Source: Patiria miniata
Lineage: Eukaryota > Echinodermata > Asteroidea > Valvatida > Asterinidae
Reading direction: 5' to 3'
DNA length: 64,000 bases
Assembly (NCBI RefSeq): GCF_015706575.1
Contig: NW_024037074.1
Coordinates: 1,984,001 to 2,048,000 of the forward strand
How positions within the stretch are numbered: the stretch's first letter is position 1; the number at the start of each line of letters is the position of its first letter. Made by a program: the position numbers and the translations under genes. Under the pieces are notes generated by a model, which saw nothing but the letters and a program-made list of their open reading frames with translations, made no database searches and was not told the origin of the DNA. Below are positions 1 to 8,737 of this stretch, in pieces.

Positions 1-2067
1 ATATGTTGAACACTTCAAGTTATTCAACATGGGAAAATGCACATGACAAACGTGAGAAACCACTAGCTTAACTGTCACTTCCTTAACATGCTCAAAATCC
101 AAAATGTTTAAATAGGATTATGTGAAAATTTTAGATCTACGGTTTACGGAAAATTGTACGTTGATTCGATTGCAAACCCCGCGCTTTGTGAATGCACATC
201 GCCATGATCGCAACCTTGGTAATACGATTCTTTCCCCGTTAAATACTCACGACCAGGCCATGAACTTCTTGCAGTTTTTCAGGGGTTAAGAAAATCGAGT
301 TGACGGCGGACGCACTGAACCAAGTACCTCACAAATTAGCAGAGAAACAACCATAAAAACATCCGGAGAAAGTGACCCAACATGGCGACGACACTTGCGA
401 GACGGGCTTGAGTACAGGGTCTTTTCATTGTGACATGTGCATGCAGCACTGACATGACAACAAACCGCCACGTGTGAATTCTAACCATTCATTTTGCACC
501 TGTCAGTGTCACAAAACAACACCACCTGTATGCGCCCTCACGTGGGAATTTTCGTAAACATTGGTTTCGTTTGAAAGATTTAGCTTTGACTTCCAGCGAT
601 GTTATTTTGTCACTTTCGGGATATACTGGTATCGGTCTTTGTTTTGCTTTGAACATTTCTTGTTGTTGACAGCCCAAATGTTATGACATGCTTGTATCGG
701 ACATGTAATTAGTTGTGGAAATGATTACGACACTGAGCCGAAGCTAGTCCGAAATTTCAAAAACGCCACTCTCAAAGATTTGTTTAGAGGGCGCTGTTAA
801 AGTTACCGGTAGAAACTTTTTAACATAGACTTGGTGGCAGGATTACCCCCAGAGAGATTGACCCCTGAATACCAAAAATGCTACCTCAAAATGAAAAGAG
901 TTCGAACAAAGTTCCTTAAGAACGGTGTAAAGATTATGTATGTTTTTTTGGTGTTTACTTATAATATATGTATAATATCCTGGGCAAATGGCAGAGCTGC
1001 AGCTCAGTTCATTATTTTTTACCAGATTGGGGTAAACGCAAGAAATGTGGCCTACTGAACCGAGATGGGCTAAGAGTCATTTGAGGGTACTCATCCTCAG
1101 ATGCAATTCTACCGGGGGGGGGGGGGGGGGGGGGGCAGGAGCGCCCAAACTTTTGACGAGACCCCCCCCCCCATTAAAAAAAAAGAAATTCCTTACAAAA
1201 AAAAAACGGTAGCAAATGTTAGAATTAAGGTGATGTCACATTCGAACGGTCTCCCCCCCCCTAAAAAAAATAGTTGTGAGCAGGGGCCATGAATTGTACC
1301 GTACACTATTAGGTAATGTGCACGATTGTAGGATTTTATCGGCACTCCCCATTGAATATATGTACAATATTAAATTTGGGTTTGATTATTTTGCCTGAGT
1401 ACTTTCCATTAGCCATGATATCTACTTGGAAAACATTGGGATTCTGTAACCAAGAAATTAAGCGTGACACGATGAAATAAGCCAGAGGAAAAAATGGTCA
1501 ATCTTTCACACAGAATAATTTGACTCAAACAAGTAAATTGGGTCAGATCTACATGTATTTAATATAAAATTTGCCAATGAAAATACAATTTTATTAAAAG
1601 TTCAAAAGAGTTCATTTCTAACATCACGTTGCCAGAAAACCAGAACATTTATAGAATAGAAATTCTGATTCATTTCTAACACCGCATCCACTTCGATAAT
1701 TTGCCATTGGAAATATAGTTTTATTTTTGAAATATGAAAGAAGTGACTGTTAATTTTTAAACCAAGTCACAAAAATCCAAAATGTACAGCACAGTTTAAT
1801 AACTATATGGTGTACATGTATTATAAATGACAAACACAACTACATGTACATTAAAGTAGGTGAATCCTATCCACATCATCTACGTTCATACCAACATCCA
1901 TGACAGAAAACCTTATCGCATTTGCATAAATAATCTCAACAAGGCAAATTTGCACTTCACTGTAACACACATTGTTTTGATGTTCCAATGTATTTCACTC
2001 TCGAAGGTTATACGAAATGACAAAACACTTCTAAATTGTATATAAATTCTTTGGAAGATTTGGAAAC
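1..2067. other. Stretch without recognisable gene
   Basis: I see no convincing exon here on either strand; the open frames are short and without recognisable motifs. The only clear structure is the G-rich and C-rich low-complexity patch at 1,114-1,260, listed separately. Confidence 0.5.
1114..1260. repeat. Poly-G / poly-C low-complexity patch
   Basis: A run of 22 G (1,114-1,135) is followed by C runs near 1,164 and 1,253 and several A runs. Similar G runs recur at about 4,636, 6,270, 21,980, 26,457, 26,682 and 46,691, some inside a dispersed repeat (see 26,425-26,705), so this patch may be a decayed copy of that family. Confidence 0.5.
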
Positions 2068-2609
2068 TTAAAGGGAAAATACAACATTTGCAAACATCAA
2101 AAAATAAAACTACCAAATCATTTTGAAATACCTTGCTGGACTGTTAGTGAATGACAGTGTAAAGCATCCTGTAAAATCATGGCACCTGGTATACTGTCAT
2201 TTTCAAGAAAAGTGGTATTTTTGTATCAATTTCCAACGCTGATCGGCCGATCAGCGTTGGAAAAAACTGGCTTTTTTTCAAATACTGGCCCCAATTGACC
2301 ATCGCACTTGTTTGCAATCGATTACAAACCTATGAACGGGAACGAGCCAGCTAGACTGGTTCCCTGACCTTACAATGTATGTACCCCAATGTATGTACCC
2401 CAATGCATGTAAACTGCTCTGTTTCTTCTTATATGGAGTCAGGGAACCAGACTACAGGAAAATGATTGTTTTTCTTGGTTTTTATAGCATTTTCGAACCC
2501 AAAACCTCAAAAAAGTCAGTGTAACTATATTTGCTATATATTTCCAACCCCCCAATTCCATCCATTTCTGAAAATTACAGCAAAAGCAAATGATGTATAT
2601 TCCCTTTAA
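2068..2609. mobile_element. TTAA-ended MITE-like DNA transposon, copy 1
   Basis: The element begins TTAAAGGGAAAATACAACAT and ends with the near-complement ending in CCCTTTAA, giving terminal inverted repeats of about 24 bp with TTAA at both edges. A second copy, recognisably similar along its whole length, lies at 39,383-39,904 with the same ends. TTAA targets are typical of piggyBac-type transposases, so I infer a non-autonomous piggyBac-like element. No coding capacity is seen. Its centre holds a perfect 32-bp palindrome (2,231-2,262). Confidence 0.7.
2231..2262. repeat. Perfect 32-bp palindrome
   Basis: The 16-base half TTCCAACGCTGATCGG is followed directly by its exact complement, with no loop. 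It lies inside the TTAA-ended element; the matching site in the second copy (about 39,535-39,563) is a decayed version. Confidence 0.9.
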
Positions 2610-3644
2610 AACAAAGGGAATACAAATTCATCTTGATGTTTTCTAATTACACATTGCACTCAGATGAATACATGCCTTTCATGATTGCATGTGCTGTCCA
2701 AATCTGGTCTCAGATTATCATGATCATGACTAATCCTACACATGCAAGAGTCATTTGACCAACTATTCAAAATGTTCACATTTGATGTTTCCCATTTACC
2801 ATCAGAAGCAATGAAATACACTTCTTGTATAATCCTAATGACTGCAACTTTCTTAAAAGGTACATATGATTATTTGCTTCTTGTGCCTTTACTTTCGTTT
2901 GAAGCAACAAAATTGCTAAAAGTCTGAAGCAGGGTGCATGACAACTAACCTGTTGAAGGTTGATTGGATAGTATACGTTTTAAGAAAACCGAGAAAATAC
3001 ATTCACTTTTTTGGGGTGTCTTGTAACTGGATTCCATTGCTAATGCATAATGTGCCGTGGACACCCTCTTGCGAAACCACCTCAGTTTTCATCCACACGA
3101 AACAATTTCAGCTGGAATATTTTCAAAGGGTATTTGGTACCACTCCTATCTTGACTTTGAGCAGAGTTTTGTCATTAAATCAATGCTTCTCCAGGTCATT
3201 GCAAATGATGCACATGGCTTTGAGTTGTTTCAATTTTATCTGTGAATGTACATTGGTCCAGTGAATAATACTTTCAGGTACTGTTGTCCACAAGATTTTC
3301 ACACAAAATTTGAGCCCTGCTAACGAACTCATTGCACACAGCAAGATGTGACAATAGCTTGTACATTGACGACTAGTCTCTTTGGTTTTAGTAAAATATA
3401 TAAAAAACCATGTTTACAAAATAAAATATGTATATTGCATTATTAATTTAGAGCACAAAATTGCATCATGACAAGTTCCAATTTATGAGTACCGATTTCA
3501 ACAATGAATTAATCATTATTTTTTTTTTTAAATATAACACTGTCTCCTTATTTTGTTACTATTGTTAAATTATAATAATGCAATATATTTTATAATGCAC
3601 TAATCGTCGGTCTCCCTTTTTGGTTTATTGGAACATTTGTTTGT
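2610..3644. other. Stretch without recognisable gene
   Basis: A-T rich sequence with short chance open frames. It would be the 3' flank of the minus-strand PhnD-like gene; an AATAAA in minus-strand sense lies at 3,624-3,629, about 15 bases past that gene's stop codon. Confidence 0.45.
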
Positions 3645-3779
3645 TTATTTGAACAATCCTTTGTACTGATCCAGTGTAACCGGCACAAATTTGGACACCA
3701 TGTATTGGTTCAGTTGAGCTTGCCATTTGGGGTCGAGATGCATGTTGAGAAGATGCCTGGTGAAAGATGTCTTGAGATC
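3645..3779 (-). CDS. PhnD-like solute-binding protein, last exon
   Basis: This exon follows a minus-strand acceptor (CCTCATAG, 3,780 upward) and gives 44 residues from DLKTSFTRHL through NMHLDPKW to VPVTLDQYKGLFK, then TAA. The pattern (short helix with LLNMH and an F-x-P-V ending before D-x-Y) fits the C-terminus of phosphonate-type periplasmic-binding proteins, which use it to close the second lobe. It continues the sense of the exon at 5,355-5,538, where the family expects direct continuation from ...SELPG to DLK. The intron phases of the two exons do not agree, which points to a small lesion, a sequence error or a missed splice site. A polyadenylation signal lies just beyond the stop. Confidence 0.6.
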   Translation of the reverse strand, partial: DLKTSFTRHLLNMHLDPKWQAQLNQYMVSKFVPVTLDQYKGLFK

Positions 3780-4129
3780 CTATGAGGAAAAAAAAAGAAA
3801 AGAATATTCAAAATGAGACGATCAAAATTGTGGTTAATCTAAACGCAGACTCAAAACGGCAGGTTCTTGCAGGCCGTTTAAAGTCTGATACTGGCAAGCG
3901 CGTAGATTGTCAGATCGACCTATGATGCAGGGTTCAACATTATTTAAATATCTAAATATCAGAATCATGAGGCCCTTGTATGTCCTAATGGTGGTCTGAC
4001 TGTCTGAGGTACTTTCCTCTTCCACACAACATATATCTTTACGCAAAGTATGTACATGTGTATCACTAATTTTATTCAGTATTCATAACATGGAATTTTG
4101 CGTCGGGGTGATGTAAATTAAGTTAGGTT
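3780..4129. other. Intron without recognisable feature
   Basis: Sequence between the last PhnD-like exon and the SINE pair. I see no exon or repeat signature in it. Confidence 0.4.
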
Positions 4130-4470
4130 TTGCCCTTCACCGATGTATAAACAGTTGGTATAAACGGTCAGTGTGTTACCTCCCGAGTGAAAGTTGGAAA
4201 AAAATCACTCGGGTGGGACTCGAACCCAAGACCTCCTACTTTCTAGTGCAGATGTCTTATACCACTCAACCATCGAGCTATGGGAATCAGTTGGCTGGTT
4301 CGAATCTGATGTACATAGCAGCAGGTATAGCATTAACTATTCATAAGATGGAATTTTAGTTGGGGTTATGTAAATCAATTTAGGTTTTGCCCCTCGCCAA
4401 CATTTTTTTCCCAACTTTCACTCAGGAGGTAACACACTCATACAGTGTTTATACATCAGTGTTTATACGT
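4130..4470 (-). mobile_element. tRNA-derived SINE, with inverted flanks
   Basis: On the minus strand the segment around 4,205-4,285 reads as a tRNA-like head: a box-A-like GCTCGATGGTTGAGTGG and a box-B GGTTCGAGTCC about 40 bases on. The flanks (about 4,141-4,200 and 4,395-4,455) are inverted copies of each other, including the phrase around GTGTTACCTCC, so two partial SINEs may have joined tail to tail. Relatives occur at 5,590-5,860, 17,495-17,765 and 22,070-22,260. Confidence 0.6.
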
Positions 4471-4489
4471 CGGTTATTTGATTAGAGTT

Positions 4490-4790
4490 TTATTCAGCAT
4501 GCAGAGGCCTGTGGCCAAAAGGCTCCTGTGTTTGACTCATGCACGATGTTATGTTGAGTCAATCTTGACAGGGGACACGGTGCTGGTGTTCTTGGGCAAG
4601 ATACATAACTACAATTGCCTCCATTGAGTACATGTGGGGGGGGGGGTGCAGACCAGATAGGGCTGATCTCGAGCTTATAGCAGGAAAGTGTTCTCATGGC
4701 CTGATGAACAGGGATAATAAGTGTGAGCAATCTGAGAGTGTTGTATAAGAGTGCTATATGAACACTGCACTATGATCATCAAATATCTTA
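4490..4790 (+). mobile_element. SINE-like dispersed element
   Basis: The segment contains the phrase CTTGGGCAAGATACATAACT, followed by AATTGCCTC and, near its end, GTATAAGAGTGCTATATGAA. Phrases of this kind occur in SINE families of several animals, from memory. A G run (4,635-4,646) interrupts it. Assignment rests on these phrases only. Confidence 0.4.
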
Positions 4791-4865
4791 ACATCAGCAC
4801 AAGGTGTTGGGCGACAATGCGTTCAAGAGGTCCACCTAAACCTTTTCTTAAGAGGGATTACTGGG

Positions 4866-5328
4866 CAGTGTTGTAGGACTCGAGTCTAGGACTCGGACTT
4901 GAGTTGGACTCTAGTCACATTGGAAAATGACTCGGACTTGACCATGACTCCTCGAACTCGAGCTTGGTGACTCGCGACTCGAGTCACGTAATTTCATCAA
5001 AAGTAAAAACCTAACGTAGGGATGGGAAAGGATCATTGAGGAATACTGTTTGGATGATAACACATGGAGGGAAGGGTTGGAGGAAGATTTTTTTAGGGAT
5101 GGGAATTAAAAGGAAAACACATGTTGGCTCTAAACAACATGTACACACACAACTATATACACTGGGATTTACTTAAAAGACAGAATGGAGGGTTAAATTT
5201 AAAAAAAAAAAAATGATTAGTTCGGTGAACAACTAAGAACAAGTGACTTGTGACTCGGACTCGGACTCGAGGCTTGTGACTTGAGACTTGGACTCGGACT
5301 CGAGGTTGGTAACTCGACTACAACACTG
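4866..5328. mobile_element. Non-autonomous hAT-like transposon, 463 bp
   Basis: Inverted ends CAGTGTTGTAG (4,866) and CTACAACACTG (to 5,328) bound a 463-bp element. Immediately outside are TTACTGGG and GTACTTGG, which agree at 6 of 8 positions and fit a decayed 8-bp target duplication, the size made by hAT transposases. Subterminal regions are packed with GACTCGGACTTG-type motifs in both orientations, probable transposase-binding repeats. It sits in the intron between the last two PhnD-like exons, only 27 bp beyond the 3' edge of the 5,355-5,538 exon. No protein is encoded. Confidence 0.75.
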
Positions 5329-5354
5329 GTACTTGGTCACAGAGTCCACTGTAC

Positions 5355-5538
5355 CTACCAGGTAATTCTGAGTTGACCACCCCAGGGTAGATAGGCAAAG
5401 GCCCCCAAGAGGTGACGACATGAAGCTAGTCCCTCAGCTCAGGATGGCCCTTCATCTGTAAGGCTAGGGTGTTGGAGTCGATGCCTGTACCGTCTGCCGT
5501 CTTATTAAGGATCATCTGGGTGGACTTGAGATGGGAAC
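5355..5538 (-). pseudogene. PhnD-like solute-binding protein, internal exon with stop
   Basis: After the minus-strand acceptor CCTCCCCAG, the frame gives SHLKSTQMILNKTADGTG, then IDSNTLALQMKGHPELRD, a TAG at 5,426-5,428, and LHVVTSWGPLPIYPGVV to a GTACAG or GTAGGT donor. The D-x-x-x-x-DSN and SWGP-x-P signatures are typical of PhnD-type binding proteins, which in bacteria hold phosphonate or phosphate esters between two lobes. The frame and meaning continue smoothly across the TAG, and CAG to TAG is one change, so I read this as a lesion or error rather than a true end. Its start phase matches the exon at 6,062-6,199 (the split codon makes Gly). Confidence 0.6.
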
Positions 5539-5589
5539 CTGGGGAGGAAAAAAAAATTTATGAGAGGTAAATTATCCTTTTTTATACTT

Positions 5590-5860
5590 GATTTTTGTTT
5601 GCCCTTCGCTGACATATTTTGTAAACACTGTGCACTTAGTGTTGTCCGAAGGCTTAGGTGGGACTCAAACTAATGACCTCCTACACAAACAAAGTTGGGT
5701 TAAGTGCTGCTTCATCAGACTCAGAATGGCCAGCTTGCCACAGCAAGCTCAGTGGTCGAGTGGTTAATGTCTCTGCACTAGGAAGCAGAAGGTTGGGGGT
5801 TCGTGATCAACCAGAAGTAATATTGTTGATATTTTTTTTTGCAAACCCTCGGACAAAACT
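5590..5860 (+). mobile_element. tRNA-derived SINE fragment
   Basis: A tRNA-like head (box A around GTGGTCGAGTGGTTAATG at 5,751, box-B-like GGGTTCG about 40 bases later) is preceded by the same body sequence (TTTGTAAACACTGTG ... GTTGTCCGAAGGCTTAG) that also lies at 46,650-46,700 beside the orphan PhnD-like exon. Confidence 0.55.
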
Positions 5861-6061
5861 CAATGTGTACAGTGTTTGTAAAATACTTCAGGGAAGGGCA
5901 ACAAAAAATTTCATATATGACAAGAAGATCAATAATTATATGGATGAAATCGAATAAAATTGATTTCTACTTTGTAATTCACAATTTTGAATTTCACAAC
6001 TATCCACATAGAATTGAGATGCAGACCAATGCAAATGAGTCTTCACAGATGTTTGTCTTAC

Positions 6062-6199
6062 CTGACTGGATAATTTTACCGAAGAAACTGGCCTTGTTCT
6101 CTCCTATCTTTTCGAGTCCTCGATGGGTAATCCCGAATCCGCTCAGTGAATGGATGTAGTTGTAGGCCCAAACAGATCAACGTAGGTCCTCAAACACTT
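6062..6199 (-). pseudogene. PhnD-like solute-binding protein, upstream exon with stop
   Basis: The minus strand reads FEDLR, a TGA at 6,177-6,179, then SVWAYNYIHSLSGFG and further on KASFFGKIIQS before a GTAAGA donor. The W/F-AYN-x-x-HSLSGFG and FFGK-x-x-x-SGSH (the SGSH crosses the intron) patterns are characteristic of the PhnD family, where this segment lines the ligand cleft. A duplicate exon at 46,745-46,884 has GGA in place of the TGA, showing the stop is a later change here. The acceptor is also unclear: the copy at 46.8 kb has TTTCAG where this one has TTTCAA. I found no exons for the N-terminal lobe. Confidence 0.6.
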
Positions 6200-6263
6200 T
6201 GTATCTATCATTGAAATATCATCAATACAATTATGATTAGCATTGAAATATTTACATAGAATC

Positions 6264-6285
6264 AGAGGCGGGGGGGGGGGGGGGT
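6264..6285. repeat. Poly-G tract
   Basis: A G run beginning just after CAGAGGC; the same junction (GGATCCGCCTCTG in complement) is seen near 28,132-28,145, linking it to the dispersed poly-G repeat family. Confidence 0.7.
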
Positions 6286-6403
6286 TGTCAGGGGAAGAAA
6301 AGGGGTTGAGATTATATTCCCCCCCAAACAAAAATGGACAAACACACTTTCCCCTTCCCAATTGTCACATTTGTGGAAGACAGTGTTCTAGTGAAGATTT
6401 GCA

Positions 6404-6514
6404 GTTTGCAGTAACACCATGTAGGCATGCAGAGTCTCTTTTGGGAAGATGTGTGGTTCTGAAAAGAACCACACATCTTCCCAAAAGAGACTTCTACATG
6501 GTGGTACTGCAAAC
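6404..6514. repeat. Long hairpin with perfect 28-bp inner arms
   Basis: Arms 6,433-6,460 and 6,465-6,492 are exact complements around a GAAA loop; pairing resumes outward between 6,404-6,424 and 6,494-6,514 with one mismatch and a small bulge. The tip is GGTTCTGAAAAGAACC, the complement of a histone-type 3' stem-loop (see findings). It could be a tiny foldback transposon or a hairpin RNA source. Confidence 0.85.
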
Positions 6515-6668
6515 TTTTACTAAACCATGCCACCACGTAGTTAGACCAAGTAGTTAGGGGCCATTCAGAATTTTCAATGTTTTAAAATTTCGACTTTTTT
6601 CCCAAATGATTTTGACCCACCCACCCACCCCTAATTTCTATTAATAAAAAACTGAACATGTACATGTA

Positions 6669-7617
6669 CACTCGGACTCGGACTTGGGGCTACGGACTCG
6701 GACTTGGACTTGAACTGACTTGTGACTTGACGGAAATTACCGCACTGCACACGCGCACATATATAATTTGATCGTTTTCTTTACTGTGCAATACATGTAC
6801 AGGGCGCTCGATGTGGTGCGTGCGTGGCCGTGGCCGGTTACCGATATATTGACTTATAGAAATCAATGTACTGAAACTTGTACCCCACAATCAACACGCA
6901 ATACTGCCTTGGTGCAAGATTGATAGGGTAAGGTACCAGACTTTTCTTGTCAGACGTCCTGTCGTTCACATGTGTATTGCTGTCGCATCGCGATAACGCG
7001 ATATGAATAGTCTGCTGATCTGCCCGTTTCGGTAACGTTACATGCAAGTTGCAACGTACGTAGATCATGATGGCATCCACTCCAAAAATTGTCAGTTTTG
7101 GATATCTTAACTTCAAGAGAAATGCCAATGGAAGATCAAGTGCAGAATGCAAGTTCTGCAGGAAGAAAATAGAGGAGAAAACCAGCACTACGTCCAACTT
7201 CAATTGCTACCTTTCACGTATATAGAAGTCTAAAAAAAGATATTTGAAATGCCTGAACTTTAAATGCAAAAGTTAGGCCAATACCAGTTTTGTCTGAATT
7301 GCCTTTATAACTGTTTTTGCAAATGAACTCCTCATTTCCAGAGAAAATTAGAGAAAAGCTGTGGGGAAAAATGAAAATTTACAGCACCTGAAATGTACGT
7401 ATTTCCATACTACGTATATCAAAGGTGACTCTGAATCTCTGAATTCCCTAAAATGTACGTTTTTTGATACAAAGAGGTGACTCGTGACTCGGACTTGGAC
7501 TCAACCTTTGTGACTCTCTGACTCGGACTTGACCTGGAGGACTTGGGACTCGGACTTAGCCTCGAGAAATATGACTCGGACTCGGATTCGATGTTTCGTG
7601 ACTCGAATACAAGTCTG
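6669..7617 (+). mobile_element. hAT-like transposon remnant with BED exon
   Basis: Two clusters of GACTCGGACTTG-like motifs (6,669-6,730 and 7,478-7,617) bracket a segment that encodes a BED-type zinc finger. The right edge CGAATACAAGTCTG resembles the inverted end of the family; the left edge looks truncated. The motif clusters match those of the 4,866-5,328 element, so both belong to one hAT family. Confidence 0.55.
7070..7225 (+). CDS. BED zinc-finger fragment of hAT transposase
   Basis: Reading from ATG gives 51 residues beginning MASTPKIVSFGYLNFKRN, with AECKFCRKK and TSTTSNFNCYLSRI before a stop. The C-x-x-C pair followed by a TTSNF helix is the layout of the BED finger at the N-terminus of hAT transposases, where it binds the transposon's subterminal repeats. 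The His expected before the helix Leu is replaced (CYL) and the second His is lost beyond the end, so the finger is probably dead. It may be the first exon of a formerly spliced transposase; the catalytic part is absent from this element. Confidence 0.55.
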   Translation: MASTPKIVSFGYLNFKRNANGRSSAECKFCRKKIEEKTSTTSNFNCYLSRI

Positions 7618-8689
7618 CATCTTCTTGACTATTCACTGTGAAATTTCACTTAAATTGCAAACTCTATTCCCAATTCATGTCTATTTCAATAAAACGATCA
7701 CAAAACTTGGCTATCACCACTTGTCAATTACCGTGCTGCGAACTGATAATACATCTCCCAATGAGGATAATGAAACATCAATTGTTTTCCCACCTCCATG
7801 CATGAACGAGAACTTGCAAAGGAAAAGATACAAAAATCACCATCGATATTTCAAAGAAAAAAGAGAGTTAACTTGCTTCTCATATTCAAAACACACAACC
7901 CGATAGTAAAAATTCTCTTGATTTCAATTATTAAAATCTCATTTGTATTTGAATACTTGTGTGTAATCTGTAATTCTCACTTAGCTCATTTAGCTTTCAA
8001 TATTATCGCATTCCTTGGACAGCTACACAAACGGGTTCTTTTTAGTAAAACATGCATAACTTTGGATGGCATGATCAAATTTAGTGATTGGGTTTTTTTT
8101 TCCAGATGAGTGGAAGAACATGCTCTTTTAAGACATATTTCTTCGGTGTATCTAATTTGATTGCTTAAAGTAAGAAAAAAAATCTTGAGTGCGGGTCACT
8201 TATTTTTCAATCACCCTGTATAAACACAATGTGAATATGCATCTCTCATACACACTAAACTTAATTGTCTTCATTTTCTATCACCCTCTTTCTTTTTCTG
8301 TCTTTTCTTCTTGTGCGGTAGCCCTCACATTGAGTGGCATTGATGCCTTGTGAAGGGATGACTTGCATAAAAAAAAACAATTACATGCACACAATACGCA
8401 TGTTTAATCTGGAGCCAATCATTAAAACTGAAACAAATTTAATTCTCAAATTTCATGTCAGTGCAAGTAGTGAAACTGACTCACATGCATCTGCTTTGGT
8501 TACAGGAACTGATACCACAAGATAGTCACATGCATTAAAATCGGACAGAAATGTTGGGAGAAAAAGAAGGAAAGAACAAGAAACTTTCTGTTTCAATTAC
8601 ACTTTGCTCAAGGTCTTACAATCCCTGTAAGTATAAATCTGGAGTGATCTTGAAATAGAGGAGAACATTCTTTGCTGCATCTGAACAAC
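7618..8689. other. Upstream region of the GPCR gene
   Basis: No exon recognised. The 100 bases before the GPCR start share weak similarity (GGAGTGATCTT) with the region before the second GPCR copy at about 24,950. I cannot point to a TATA box or transcription start. Confidence 0.35.
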
Positions 8690-8737
8690 ATGTGGCTCAC
8701 GGAGCTCAATGCTACATTGTGCATGAACTATGGGTGA
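8690..8737 (+). promoter_or_regulatory. Upstream ORF overlapping the GPCR start
   Basis: ATG at 8,690 opens a 15-codon frame ending MNYG-TGA. Its internal ATG (8,723) and stop overlap the GPCR start codon (8,730). The second GPCR copy keeps the same overlap, with an ATG at about 25,004 reading MNYG-stop. If the transcript includes it, it would be expected to lower GPCR translation. Only the sequence overlap is seen; the effect is inferred. Confidence 0.45.
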
